NCBI RefSeq assembly: GCF_042664895.1
Contig: NZ_JBHTBQ010000044.1
Coordinates: 434,001 to 498,000 of the forward strand
Direction of reading: 5' to 3'
DNA length: 64,000 bases
Source: Iodobacter arcticus
Lineage (GTDB): Bacteria; Pseudomonadota; Gammaproteobacteria; Burkholderiales; Chitinibacteraceae
Of the stretch, positions 36,172 through 45,259 are shown piece by piece. Both the position numbers and the translations under genes were made by a program. The stretch's first letter is position 1; each line of letters begins with the position of its first letter. The notes below the pieces were generated by a model. The model was not told the DNA's origin. It saw nothing but the letters and a program-made list of their open reading frames with translations, and did no database searches.

Positions 36172-36401
36172 GCCAAGCCCATGCCCATTACTACGCGGAC
36201 CCCAATTCCGAAGCTAACTGAAGCCGTTTGTGGGGCCAGCGGTACGATGAATTATCATCGTTTCAGTGGGCGCTAGTAGGCCCATTTTGGCTTGCTGCTT
36301 ATGCCTAAAAAATAGATTGAAACTCATCGATATAAGACTTGATGTAGTTGCGGATAAGAGCGAATGTGGTGTCACCCCAACGCAATACACGGAGCCACAC
36401 C
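36172..36401 (+). repeat. Leader repeat copy B
   Basis: 519 nt after copy A and nearly identical over the first ~45 nt; the 3' half is close to copy C (CTCATCGATATAAGACTTGA, GCGAATGTGGTGTCACCCCA, CGCAATACACGGAGCCACAC). Confidence 0.88.
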
Positions 36402-36716
36402 ATGAAAACCGCCACCGCCTCAAACCTCTATTTTGCTCGCAAGCCTTTAGATTTGAATGAAATGCGCGAGCAAATCAGCCATGAGAAAAAAAACGGCGAA
36501 GCTGAAACGGCCACGATTAAATGGCAAAAAGAATTAAGCAGCCAAGAGTACGATGCTTTTACAAACAACATGCTAGCCGACTATGGCTGGATGGCTGGCC
36601 TTGGCGGCCACGCTAACAACAAACGCAACGTCATCGCGGTCAGCGCACCTAAGCGGGCCACCTTGTTTGTTGACCCATCAGGCAGCAACTACGCCCGCTA
36701 CGTTGGGATGGCTTAA
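36402..36716 (+). CDS. Small phage protein 2 of leader cassette series
   Basis: 104 residues from ATG 36402, start MKTATASNLYFARK like protein 3 (MKTAK). Contains DYGWMAGLGGHANNKRNVIAV and RATLFVDPSGSNYARYVGM. No family recognised. Followed by a GGGGC-TTCG-GCCCC hairpin (36722-36735). Confidence 0.7.
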   Translation: MKTATASNLYFARKPLDLNEMREQISHEKKNGEAETATIKWQKELSSQEYDAFTNNMLADYGWMAGLGGHANNKRNVIAVSAPKRATLFVDPSGSNYARYVGMA

Positions 36717-36783
36717 GCAACGGGGCTTCGGCCCCATCGCTACCGCCAGATTAAGCCGCTAGAGATACCAAAGGATGACCATC

Positions 36784-37269
36784 ATGATCACGCTAACCGC
36801 TACCCAACACGCCGTTTTAAGCCACGCCATTCAAAATACCGCCGACAAGCTGGAGTGGTTCCCAGCCAAGGTCCAAGGCATCATTCGCCAGCGCGTGGTG
36901 AATGGGCTACTTAATCGCGGCCTAATTAGCGCAGATGGCTTGGTCACCGATGCAGCCTACCAAGCGCTTGGTTTGACTCGTTTAGAAATGGAACTGGCCC
37001 CTAGCCCAGTGAGCGAAGCGCCGGTGGAAGGAACCAAGCCTGCCCAAACCGCCACCGAAACCCGCCGCCGAGAAAACAGCAAACAGGCCATCGTTATTCG
37101 GATGTTGCAGCGCCCCGAAGGCGCAACCGTCGAGCAGCTGCAAGCCGCCACCGGCTGGTTGCCACATACGGTACGGAGTGTTTTTTACGGCACGCTAAGC
37201 AAAAAACTTGGCCTGATCATCGAATCCGACAAGGCCGCTGGCGGTAAGCGCGTCTATCACCTCACTTAA
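36784..37269 (+). CDS. DUF3489 domain protein (winged-helix-like)
   Basis: 161 residues from ATG 36784 (AAGGA 7 nt upstream; ATG 36775 also in frame). C-terminal NSKQAIVIRMLQRPEGATVEQLQAATGWLPHTVRSVFYG and KKLGLIIESDKAAGGKRVYHL define DUF3489, a DNA-binding-like domain common in phages. N-terminal half is a separate helical part. May regulate the neighbouring cassette genes. Confidence 0.85.
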   Translation: MITLTATQHAVLSHAIQNTADKLEWFPAKVQGIIRQRVVNGLLNRGLISADGLVTDAAYQALGLTRLEMELAPSPVSEAPVEGTKPAQTATETRRRENSKQAIVIRMLQRPEGATVEQLQAATGWLPHTVRSVFYGTLSKKLGLIIESDKAAGGKRVYHLT

Positions 37270-37338
37270 GGTTTCAAGCCTTGCCAACAAGCCCACTGGC
37301 TGGGTTTTGTTGCGTCGTTAAAGGCCAGCACCGAGCCT

Positions 37339-37536
37339 TATTACACACGCTAATCCGAAGGCAACTGAAGCGGTTTGTGGCGCGAGTTATGCGATGAATT
37401 CTCAGCGTTTTGTGGGGCGTTTTACCTGGTTTATTATGTCTAAAAAATAGATTAAAACTCATCGATATAAGACTTGATGTAGTTTTGGATAAGAGCGAAT
37501 GTGGTGTCACCCCAACGCAATACACGGAGCCACACC
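37339..37536 (+). repeat. Leader repeat copy C
   Basis: 5' half diverged (CTAATCCGAAGGCAACTGAA, GCGATGAATTCTCAGCGTTT), 3' half nearly identical to copy B up to the start codon. Confidence 0.85.
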
Positions 37537-37830
37537 ATGAAAACCGCCAAGCTACCCCTTTGTTTTTGCAACACCATCAGCAAGCACACAGAAAACCCAA
37601 TCGCGGCTTTAGTGCTGGCGGTAGACACCATCGCGGATGTTGCTGGGCAGCAAGACGAAGCGGCCCGAACATTAATCGATAGCACCTACGGCCATTTTTT
37701 TGCTTTAGATGTCATCGAAGAAATCAAAGAGGGAAAAACTTGCGAAGAAGGGATTAAATTTGTTGCAAACAACTGGTTGGTTTCAGATTTGTTTGCCGAA
37801 TATTTTGGGACACAAGACGAAGACGAATAA
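37537..37830 (+). CDS. Small phage protein 3 of leader cassette series
   Basis: 97 residues from ATG 37537. Start MKTAKLPLCFCNTISKH; helical middle with ALVLAVDTIADVAGQQDEAAR; acidic end GTQDEDE. Acidic small protein, no family recognised. Followed by GGGGC-TTCG-GCCCC (37838-37852) and GCCGAG-TTAGC-CTCGGC. Confidence 0.68.
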   Translation: MKTAKLPLCFCNTISKHTENPIAALVLAVDTIADVAGQQDEAARTLIDSTYGHFFALDVIEEIKEGKTCEEGIKFVANNWLVSDLFAEYFGTQDEDE

Positions 37831-37911
37831 GTCACTCGGGGCTTCGGCCCCCATCCTCAAACACTGCCGAGTTAGCCTCGGCTGTGCTTCCTTCCTTGGC
37901 ACGCGGCATTA

Positions 37912-39228
37912 TTATGCGTCCAACTCATTCAAACGCACTGAAGCCTTTACTGGCGCTGGGTAGGGCTGATTCGTTGTTGGCTTGGCCGCTTGTAAGTCAG
38001 CAAATAGCAGCCCATCAGATTGACGGCTCGCTTGCTTGCCTGAAAATAATTCCCAGCGCCGGATAATAACGTCAATGTACTTCGGGTCCAGTTCCATCAG
38101 TCTTGCATAGCGACCTAATTTTTCGCAGGCGATGACGGTGGTGCCTGAGCCTGCAAAGCAATCGAGCACGATATCGCGGCTTTTGCTGCTGTTGCGGATG
38201 GCCCGTTCGACCAGCTCCACGGGCTTCATCGTTGGATGAAGGTCATTTTTATTGGGCTTGTTGATTTGCCACACGTCACCTTGATTGCGGTCGCCGCACC
38301 AGAAGTGATCAATGCCTTCTTTCCAGCCGTAGAGGATAGGTTCGTATTGGCGCTGGTAATCGGCCCGTCCCAGCGTAAAGTGATTTTTGGCCCAGATGAT
38401 AAAGGTCGACCATTTGCCACCGGCAGCACGAAAGGCGGCTTGCAGGGTGTCCAGCTCGCTCGACGACATGGCGATATAGATTGCACCCTTGGTGTATTGC
38501 AGAATGTGCGTGCAGGCGGTGGTTAAAAAGCCTGCAAAATCATCACCTAAATTGTCGTTGAGAATAGGCCGGTAGCTACCGCGCAGCTTGTCTTTAGGTG
38601 TGGTGGCGTAATTCACGTTGTAAGGCGGATCGACAAAGCACATGTCGGCTAAGTCTCCCGCCACCAGCGCCGCAAAATCATCCGCATCCGTCGCATCACC
38701 ACACAGCAACCGGTGCTCGCCCAACAGCCAAATATCACCTCGCTGTGAAATCACTACTTCTTGAGCATCGGGTACCGCGTCGTCTTCGCTTAGCCCTTCG
38801 CTTTCCTCTGCGGCCAAGAGCTCGGCCAACTCGTCTGGATCGAAGCCAGTGAGGGATAGATCGAAATCTTCAAGTTGTAATTCTTCAAGCTCAAGTCGCA
38901 GCAACTCCTCGTCCCATTGCGCCCACGTTGCCGAGCGATTTGCCAACAGCCGAAATGCTTTGATCTGTGCCGGAGTCAGGTCATCGGCCAAAATGACGGG
39001 TACGGTTTCCAATCCCAGCAGACGTGCTGCCTTCAAGCGTAAATGGCCATCCACCAGTAAGCCATCAGACTGAGCAATACAAGGAATCCGAAACCCAAAT
39101 TCCAGAATCGCTGCGGCCATCTGCTCAACCGCATGGTCATTTTTACGTGGATTACGGGCGTATTCATGCAGGCGGGCAATGGGCCAGAGTTCAAATTTTA
39201 AGGGGGACGTTGGATGATTTTCAAGCAT
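37912..39228 (-). CDS. ParB-like/DNA adenine- or cytosine-N4-methyltransferase fusion
   Basis: 438 residues from ATG 39228 (AAGGA upstream). N-terminal ParB/Srx-like nuclease-fold domain (PIARLHEYARNPRKND; LLVDGHLRLKAARLLG), acidic linker ~110-165, then a beta-class amino-methyltransferase: motif IV DPPYNV at ~200, LHPTMKPVELVERAI, motif I DCFAGSGTT near 370. Modifies phage DNA, probably against host restriction; target unknown. No restriction partner nearby. Confidence 0.92.
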   Translation of the reverse strand: MLENHPTSPLKFELWPIARLHEYARNPRKNDHAVEQMAAAILEFGFRIPCIAQSDGLLVDGHLRLKAARLLGLETVPVILADDLTPAQIKAFRLLANRSATWAQWDEELLRLELEELQLEDFDLSLTGFDPDELAELLAAEESEGLSEDDAVPDAQEVVISQRGDIWLLGEHRLLCGDATDADDFAALVAGDLADMCFVDPPYNVNYATTPKDKLRGSYRPILNDNLGDDFAGFLTTACTHILQYTKGAIYIAMSSSELDTLQAAFRAAGGKWSTFIIWAKNHFTLGRADYQRQYEPILYGWKEGIDHFWCGDRNQGDVWQINKPNKNDLHPTMKPVELVERAIRNSSKSRDIVLDCFAGSGTTVIACEKLGRYARLMELDPKYIDVIIRRWELFSGKQASRQSDGLLFADLQAAKPTTNQPYPAPVKASVRLNELDA

Positions 39229-39460
39229 GGAAAGATCCTTCATCACTGTTTAAAGCCGCCAACCGCGCCAGCATGGTCACCTCCACCTGTGCCACTAGAT
39301 CTAGCTTAATCAGCAATTCAATCAAATCTTCCGGCTCACTCAATCGTGCCTTCGTTAACACCAGCTCTTTTTCGCAGCCGGGATAAAATTCACTTGGGCG
39401 TTCGGCGGGCTGAAAGTAAAAATCGACCATCAGCGGCACACCCAATAAAGAAACTCGCAT
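39221..39460 (-). CDS. Small phage protein upstream of methyltransferase
   Basis: 79 residues: LLGVPLMVDFYFQPAERPSEFYPG, KLDLVAQVEVTMLARLAALN. Ends 8 nt inside the methyltransferase gene, so coupled. Family not recognised. Confidence 0.65.
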   Translation of the reverse strand: MRVSLLGVPLMVDFYFQPAERPSEFYPGCEKELVLTKARLSEPEDLIELLIKLDLVAQVEVTMLARLAALNSDEGSFHA

Positions 39461-39500
39461 GATGAATCCTGTTGTTGTGTGCAGCCAAAGCAGCGCCCAT

Positions 39501-39535
39501 AAAAAAACCCGCCGAGGCTGATGCCTGGAGCGGGG
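39501..39535 (-). terminator. Terminator-like hairpin
   Basis: On the minus strand CCCGC ... GCGGG with an inner AGG/CCT pairing, followed by seven T. It would stop transcription coming from the DUF6362 side before the methyltransferase operon. Confidence 0.65.
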
Positions 39536-40173
39536 AGGGTGTTGGGCCTTTGCTTAGAAGCAAAGAGTGGAAACCGGTGGATTAACTCACCACGGAGCTT
39601 GCCACAAAGATGATTAAATTCACTTGAAATTTAAAAACGGATGCGAATGTTTTGGGGGCTAATGGGTGCAAACTGCAACCCTACGAAGTGCAAACCTAGC
39701 TGCAAACCTCATGTTAGGGTTTGCAGTGTTTAACGATTAAATGATCCACTTGGTCTAACGGGCTAAAGCCGTGTATTGATTGGCTTGGCGGCTTGATGGG
39801 CTTGGACCTTCAGTGGGCTAGTGCAAACTGCAAACCTAGGTGCAAACCCATTTTTTAGTTCTGTGTGTAGCGAAGCCTTGCGCTGCTCCCCCCCGTATTA
39901 CATTTTTAGACAGGGAGGACCCATAAAAAGACAGGTGGCCGTAATATGTTTTGTCAGTCCTTGTGTCCTAGCTGTATCTCTGATCATCACGGTTCAATTT
40001 CTGATCGCTTCCGTGTAATTTCTGATGCCACTTCCGCGTTGCATAAAAAAAAGAAACTAGAGTTAATTTGTTCCTTTTTCGTCAAAAGATCGAATGCTTA
40101 TTTTCATAAAAATACGATTTTTTATTGATCGATCTTCAGGAATCTAGCTATAGCTCAATCCGTTAATATATTT
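39536..40173. other. Noncoding region with TGCAAAC repeats
   Basis: 638 bp without a convincing gene. Holds the TGCAAAC repeats (39667-39847); the right part (39850-40170) is AT-rich. Small plus-strand frames here have no coding look. Confidence 0.6.
39667..39847. repeat. TGCAAAC iteron-like array
   Basis: Direct TGCAAAC at 39667, 39689, 39701, 39822, 39829 and 39841, a TGCAACC at 39674, and an inverted copy (GTTTGCA) at 39719. Several are followed by CTAG or CC. Candidate origin or operator. Confidence 0.8.
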
Positions 40174-40569
40174 TTAAGACAAACGGTCGGCTTTTTTCAT
40201 GTTTAAGCATTCGGTCAGTCGTTGTAAATCGCGTTTCCAGCGTTGCTGTATAGTCCTTTCGCAACAACCATATTGTCTTGCAATTTCATCCCAACGATAA
40301 CGCTTGGCTCGCATCCAGAGCAGGTGGCGTTGTTCGACTTCAATCAGCTGCATCCAGCTGTTCACTTCCAGCATTTCTTCGAGCAAAGCTGCACTGAATA
40401 TGGGCCGGTCGCTATTGCCTCTTCCTAGCTCCTCCCAAGGCTGACGCACGATTTGCGGCCATAATGTGTGGTAGCCAAATGGCTGGTCGTTGGGCATGTA
40501 CTCAGCAATTCGTGCCGCTCTGCGAAGCCGTTCGGCCACGGCTTCGGTGTCCCAGACAGGGAGAGTCAT
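40174..40569 (-). CDS. DUF6362 family HTH protein
   Basis: 131 residues from ATG 40569, overlapping the stop of the RuvC-like gene (ATGA). TEAVAERLRRAARIAEYMP, HTLWPQIVRQPWEELG, then a sigma/HTH-like C-terminus (RYRWDEIARQYGCCERTIQQRWKRDL). DUF6362 proteins occur at the end of phage early operons; possibly a late regulator. Confidence 0.85.
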   Translation of the reverse strand: MTLPVWDTEAVAERLRRAARIAEYMPNDQPFGYHTLWPQIVRQPWEELGRGNSDRPIFSAALLEEMLEVNSWMQLIEVEQRHLLWMRAKRYRWDEIARQYGCCERTIQQRWKRDLQRLTECLNMKKADRLS

Positions 40570-41024
40570 GATGTTTGCTCCTGAGAAATTGCCCATTGCA
40601 GCAAGGCCAACGCATCGGCTTCGTTGTCGTCGACTGGCGTAAAGCCACGTTGGCGAGCGGCTTCGAGCATATTGGCTTTGCTGGCATTGCCTTTACCGGT
40701 AGCATGTTTTTTGATCGTGCCCACCGGCACTCCTTGATAGGGAATCTGGTGGTGCTCGCACCAAGCGGTGAGTTGTCCCATAAAGCCACCATAAACGTGT
40801 GCCGCATCAACACCAGCATGGGCACGCACTTCTTCGAAGAACACGGCATCGAGGCCATCAGCCCCCTTTACTTCGGTGAGCCAACGTTTGAAGCGCAGGA
40901 ATCGCATGCCGCCGCCTTCAAAGCGATGTGGTTTGAACGATTCTGAGCCGCTTAAAATGTGGCCTTCGCGGGTCTGTAAGGCCCAACCTGTCTGTGTTCC
41001 CAGATCAACGGTCAAAATGATCAT
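40566..41024 (-). CDS. RuvC-like Holliday junction resolvase
   Basis: 152 residues from ATG 41024 (GTG 41036 is also in frame). RNase H-fold signatures: ILTVDLGTQTGWAL (first Asp), AVFFEEV (Glu), DDNEADALAL (C-terminal acids). Cuts branched DNA before packaging. First gene of a short operon with DUF6362. Confidence 0.88.
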   Translation of the reverse strand: MIILTVDLGTQTGWALQTREGHILSGSESFKPHRFEGGGMRFLRFKRWLTEVKGADGLDAVFFEEVRAHAGVDAAHVYGGFMGQLTAWCEHHQIPYQGVPVGTIKKHATGKGNASKANMLEAARQRGFTPVDDNEADALALLQWAISQEQTS

Positions 41025-41036
41025 AATGGTTATCAC

Positions 41037-41479
41037 CTATAAACAAGCGTTTCGATCGATCTAAAACCCAGTAAACATGCGGCCTGCGGGGCAATAGTTG
41101 CTGAAGGTTGCCGAATATAACTATTATCCCCTCACGCGCGGGCCTATAAATTGATACAGAACTTCGGCAACATTCAGCAACTATGTAAGCTTTGTCTTTT
41201 GGAATGAATACAACTCTTTCGGCAACACTTATATTTGTTGTAAATTTTACTGGCCACAATATGGCAAGCATTGAACTGAGTAAGAGGCGGCTATTTTTTT
41301 CAAAGTAAGCAGACATGTATCTTCCGATGGCTTTGTTAATGCAAAACATCAATAAAACTACAGCAACATTCGGCCACTCTGTCAGCTCAATCGAATCAGT
41401 ATTTCGGCAACATTGAGCCACTTCGTCAGTTAAAACAGATGATGTAAGTCATACGTGTTTTGTAATCATCTATTCAGCG
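41037..41479. other. Noncoding region with TTCGGCAAC repeats
   Basis: 443 bp. An antisense frame exists but overlaps the repeats and has no coding look. See the repeat entry. Confidence 0.6.
41096..41430. repeat. TTCGGCAAC repeat cluster with 20-bp inverted pair
   Basis: AGTTGCTGAAGGTTGCCGAA (41096-41115) is the inverse of 41163-41182 with 19 of 20 matches. Further TTCGGCAAC at 41219 and 41404, and AGCAACATTCGGCCACT at 41371; the last two are both followed by a CCACTxxGTCAG block. Candidate regulator sites or origin. Confidence 0.8.
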
Positions 41480-43753
41480 TTAGTTATCTTTGTAAGGCAG
41501 CCGCTCGCCATAATCGCGTGCTTTGAGCATCAGCCCACGTATGCCTCTTGCACCACCTGCCATCACAATCCGCTCAAATCCCCTATTAATAAGTTGCTGA
41601 GTGAACCAGCGAATGGTGCCGACGAACTCGCCGCGCTTGTTGCTGTACTCTTGCCAGCGTTGATAGAGATCAGAAATAGCCGTTCTGGCTTGATGATGTT
41701 GCTGTGTTTCTTCCTCTAAATAGTTACCGACCACGTCCTCTTCGGCGAAATAATCAGCGGTCGCAGAGATCACTTTATCGGGTAATTGCAGGCCGTTTTG
41801 CTGCCAAAGCAATGCCCCTTGGACGGCCCAATATAAGATGCCATTACGCTCTTTAAGCAGCTTCTCAGTGAGCTGCTGATCGCGTTTTTCTAGTGGAATG
41901 GTCACGGTAAAAGGGATGAGGTGCAGCCGCCGCTTCATCGCATCATCGACATTTCTGAGGGTCGGTTTGTGATTGCCGGTAATCATGAGTTTGAATTGCG
42001 GGCTGTATTCAAAGAAGTCTTGGCGCATAAAGCGGGCGCTGATTTTATCGCCGCCGGTGATGGTTTTAATGCGGGCCTCATTCCAGCGCCGACCCTGTTC
42101 GGTTTCGGTGGCCGTCACTAATCGAGCGCCTTGTAGACCGGCCATTTCTGTTGGGTGTCGATCACCGACTGATTCCATAAAAGCATCCATGGGCGCGGTG
42201 GCCGCATAGTCGCCCATGATGGTGGCCAGTACATTCACAAACACCGACTTGCCATTTGCACCTGTGCCATACAAAAAAAACAGCGCATGCTCACTGGTGA
42301 TGCCGGTCAGGCAATAGCCCGCCATCACTTGTAAATAAGCCATTAGCTCAGTATCACCGCCGGTGATATCCAGTAGAAATTGTCGCCAGGTTGGGCATTC
42401 CTGCTGTGGAGACGCGGTGGCCATGCGGGTGATTTGATCGCTGCGCCGATGCTCGCGCAGGGTGCCGCTGCGTAAATCAACGACGCCACTGGGTGTGTTC
42501 AGCAGCCAAGGTGTGGCATCCCATGCTGAGGTGCTGATCGCATGTATTGGGTCGGCACGCACGAATTTCTCTACGCCAGAGGTGGTCGAGGCACTGGTCA
42601 AGCGCGGTTTGAGTTTGGCATTGCTGCTGAGGGAGGCGCCTTGGCAGCAAATTTCACGGATCAGATGACCGATGAAATGCAAATAATCTTGATTCCAGCG
42701 CTGGCCATTCCACACCAGCCATTTGCCCCACTGCGTGCAATAGCGCCAGTCCTCGCCATAATGCCGGGTGAAGGCCGTGGCCAAACCATCTTCGGTACTT
42801 GGATCAAGCGCTTGGAATAGATCATCGGTTAACTCAGCACTCCGCAGTACCGGTGTTCGCTCACCTGCGGCCAAGAAACCAGTGATATCAAAGCCTTCGA
42901 AAAGGGCATCGGCCGCATCCCAGCTATCGGGTTTATCGGCGGGTGGCGTCAAAATGGCGCAGGAGATTGCGCCTGCTTGCAAGATAGCTTGAGCTGCGTT
43001 GCGGGCGTAGTCCATGCCGACCTGATCTTTATCTGGCCAGATCAAGACGGCCTTGCCTTTCAGCGGCGACCAGTCAGTTTTATCGATCGGGGCATTAGCA
43101 CCGAACATGGCGGTAGTAGCGATCACCCCCACATCGATCAGCGCCTGAGCACACTTTTCACCTTCGGCTAAGACGACCTGCCAAGCATTGATTAAATTGG
43201 GCTGGTTATATAAAGGGCGTGGGTTGGGCGCTGTTTTTTTGTGCCGCAGCACATCCAGTGGCCGAAATTCTTTTTTACCGCCGGGTGGATCGTAGCGGTA
43301 CATCACGGCGATGAGCTTGCTCTGTGCATTGAGGTAATTCCATTTCGCTGTCACGGGGCCGAGTTCGTCAATTGGCTGCGTTTTGCGAGTTGGAGGAGGA
43401 GATAACGCGTGCTGAGTGAGCCGCCCTAGCAGGTCTGCACCTTTATCTAATACCTTGGGGAAATCGGTCTGCGTATTGACGCCGATGCAGGCTGCGATCA
43501 GCTTAAAAAGATCCCCACCTTCACCCGTGGCATGGTCTCGCCAGAGTCCAGGTTTCTCTCCATGCAGCGCCACATTTAAACTTTCTCCCGCAGCACCTGA
43601 AAGATCGCCAATATAAAAAGTGCCATTACGAACCTTGCCTGCTGGAAAAAGAGTAAAGAGCACTGACTCTAGTCGCGCCAGTAGCTCAGCAAGAATCTCG
43701 TCCCGATCATGTTGGGGAGATGGGCGGGGATGATCCGCATTAAAGTCCATCAT
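41480..43753 (-). CDS. Phage primase-helicase (Toprim, D5, SF3)
   Basis: 757 residues. Toprim-like part: LAEGEKC (195-201) and WPDKDQ (239-244). D5_N at ~320-470, SF3 helicase with Walker A GTGANGKS (496-503), PTEMAGLQGARLVTATETE, KLMITGNHKP (motif C). C-terminal winged-helix region. Primes and unwinds phage DNA. A lone DNA polymerase gene is absent, so the host polymerase is used. Confidence 0.95.
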   Translation of the reverse strand: MMDFNADHPRPSPQHDRDEILAELLARLESVLFTLFPAGKVRNGTFYIGDLSGAAGESLNVALHGEKPGLWRDHATGEGGDLFKLIAACIGVNTQTDFPKVLDKGADLLGRLTQHALSPPPTRKTQPIDELGPVTAKWNYLNAQSKLIAVMYRYDPPGGKKEFRPLDVLRHKKTAPNPRPLYNQPNLINAWQVVLAEGEKCAQALIDVGVIATTAMFGANAPIDKTDWSPLKGKAVLIWPDKDQVGMDYARNAAQAILQAGAISCAILTPPADKPDSWDAADALFEGFDITGFLAAGERTPVLRSAELTDDLFQALDPSTEDGLATAFTRHYGEDWRYCTQWGKWLVWNGQRWNQDYLHFIGHLIREICCQGASLSSNAKLKPRLTSASTTSGVEKFVRADPIHAISTSAWDATPWLLNTPSGVVDLRSGTLREHRRSDQITRMATASPQQECPTWRQFLLDITGGDTELMAYLQVMAGYCLTGITSEHALFFLYGTGANGKSVFVNVLATIMGDYAATAPMDAFMESVGDRHPTEMAGLQGARLVTATETEQGRRWNEARIKTITGGDKISARFMRQDFFEYSPQFKLMITGNHKPTLRNVDDAMKRRLHLIPFTVTIPLEKRDQQLTEKLLKERNGILYWAVQGALLWQQNGLQLPDKVISATADYFAEEDVVGNYLEEETQQHHQARTAISDLYQRWQEYSNKRGEFVGTIRWFTQQLINRGFERIVMAGGARGIRGLMLKARDYGERLPYKDN

Positions 43754-44064
43754 AAGACCTCCGGATCATGGGCATTGGGCGTGGGGAGATCGGCAAGTGG
43801 CTCGATGGTGAGGATAAAGGCTTTACTGGCGACTTCGCGTACAAACTCTGGCTCGATACCCACATGATTGGCCCAGTCATCGAGGCGTTTGCTACGCATA
43901 AAATCACAGGCATCACGCTGATGATTGCTCGCATCGAGGATGGTGCGAGTCAGCATGGCCACGACCAATCTCACCTCGGGGAAGTTGCCGATACTGTGGC
44001 GCAGGAGTATTTTTTCGATGGATTTTGCACTGATCTGGGGTGAGTGCTTGCAGGCGGTTTTCAT
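43750..44064 (-). CDS. Phage hypothetical protein
   Basis: 104 residues from ATG 44064, overlapping the nuclease stop (ATGA). Helical: PQISAKSIEKILLRHSIGNFPEVRLVVAML; C-terminal DDWANHVGIEPEFVREVASKAF. No family recognised. Coupled also to the primase start (4-nt overlap). Confidence 0.68.
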   Translation of the reverse strand: MKTACKHSPQISAKSIEKILLRHSIGNFPEVRLVVAMLTRTILDASNHQRDACDFMRSKRLDDWANHVGIEPEFVREVASKAFILTIEPLADLPTPNAHDPEVL

Positions 44065-44798
44065 GGCCGTTCCGTCCAGCAGCGATTCTGCCAAGCGCAC
44101 ATCTTGCATTCAAAATGGCTTGGATCGACAAAGGCACGAGGCAGTAATTCGCCTGCGGCCGTGGCGCTGATGACCCTTACGGCACGGTCTGATATACGCT
44201 GCGCCAGTGCCGCATTAAATGGCACGAGCTCGGTATAGATTTCCATCGTATCGGCGTTGAGCGCGGTAAAAATGGCTGGGTTTTCATGCAACTCCAGGTA
44301 GGCTTGATAGATCGCCACTTGTGCCGCATAGATGGGTTTGGATATGGCTAAACCTTGCTTAAGCAGTGCGTTCCACGACTTCGCTCCTAAAGCTTTGCAC
44401 TCCCAAAGTGCCGGATAGGCAAAGCCTTCTGGGCCATCAACAAACTTACCGTCGATATGGCCTTGCACGCGGCCATCTAGCGTTAAAAAGCCGAACTGCT
44501 CGCCATTTCTTTGATGGGTGCGTAAATCGAAACCGGCATCGTGTAGCCACTTGGCCATGCAGTCTTCCATGATGTGGCCGCGGGCAAAAATACGCAGGAT
44601 ACGGCCTTCGATTTGCGCCCCCGCATCGATGGCTGCGCCGACGTATTCGTATTCCAATTGGCGCTCGCAAGTGGCCCCCAGCCTTGATGCACCGAGATAT
44701 TGGCGTTTGGTTTCTCGTGCGTGGGCTTTATACAAACCAATATCGATAAGGGCTGTGAGCCGGTCAGAAATGGCGCTTGATGAATTAAAATCGATCAT
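44061..44798 (-). CDS. Cas4/RecB-like PD-(D/E)XK nuclease with four Cys
   Basis: 245 residues from ATG 44798 (ATGA overlap decides it). GASRLGATCERQLEY gives Cys44; active site HIDGKF (Asp116), WECKALG (Glu133, Lys135), QVAIYQAYL (motif IV). C-terminal ECKMCAWQNRC gives three Cys. One early plus three late Cys is the Fe-S arrangement of Cas4/AddB nucleases. With the Sak4-like ATPase it forms a recombination module. Confidence 0.88.
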   Translation of the reverse strand: MIDFNSSSAISDRLTALIDIGLYKAHARETKRQYLGASRLGATCERQLEYEYVGAAIDAGAQIEGRILRIFARGHIMEDCMAKWLHDAGFDLRTHQRNGEQFGFLTLDGRVQGHIDGKFVDGPEGFAYPALWECKALGAKSWNALLKQGLAISKPIYAAQVAIYQAYLELHENPAIFTALNADTMEIYTELVPFNAALAQRISDRAVRVISATAAGELLPRAFVDPSHFECKMCAWQNRCWTERP

Positions 44799-45250
44799 TT
44801 CCTTGGCTCCCACGGTAAATCGCTGACCACATCAAATAAATCTGGCTTGGCCGACTTGGCCGCAGAGATTGGCACAGCAGATGGTTTAATCACGGCTTCC
44901 GCCGCCTCGCTCTCTGCCCGAATTCTCGAGTCCTCACTGGCAAACATATGGCGGGTGTAACACAGCACAATGGCGTCAATCACCCGCATAGCCTCATCTT
45001 CGCTATACAGACCCAGTGCTTTTTTAAAGCCGATTTCACTTGCTACTTGGCCGAAGGCCTTCAGGCAAGAGCGCATGGCCGCCATTTCAAAATCGATTGC
45101 ATTCATCGTCGGAATCTCAGTTGGCTCGCCATACATCTTGTAAAACACGTCCTGGCAGCGTTGCGAGCAAAACACATGGTCAAGCTGGCGCTGGGCATTA
45201 TTGCGATGCCCAGCTCCTCTCGCTTGGTGCTTACATACCCAGCATTTCAT
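44795..45250 (-). CDS. DUF6511-like zinc-finger phage protein
   Basis: 151 residues. Start CWVCKHQARGAGH and VFCSQRCQDVFYKMYG give a C-x2-C ... C-x3-C zinc site. Middle: MRSCLKAFGQVASEIGFKKALGLYSEDEAMRVIDAIV. Recall matches DUF6511; function unknown. In the recombination operon. Confidence 0.78.
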   Translation of the reverse strand: MKCWVCKHQARGAGHRNNAQRQLDHVFCSQRCQDVFYKMYGEPTEIPTMNAIDFEMAAMRSCLKAFGQVASEIGFKKALGLYSEDEAMRVIDAIVLCYTRHMFASEDSRIRAESEAAEAVIKPSAVPISAAKSAKPDLFDVVSDLPWEPRK

Positions 45251-45259
45251 GGGTAGGCC

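Noticed and set aside
39821..40128. Two plus-strand frames in the TGCAAAC region
   Set aside because: No ribosome site and composition unlike neighbours.
41005..41421. 138-residue minus-strand frame
   Set aside because: It covers the TTCGGCAAC repeats, overlaps the RuvC-like start and has no coding look.
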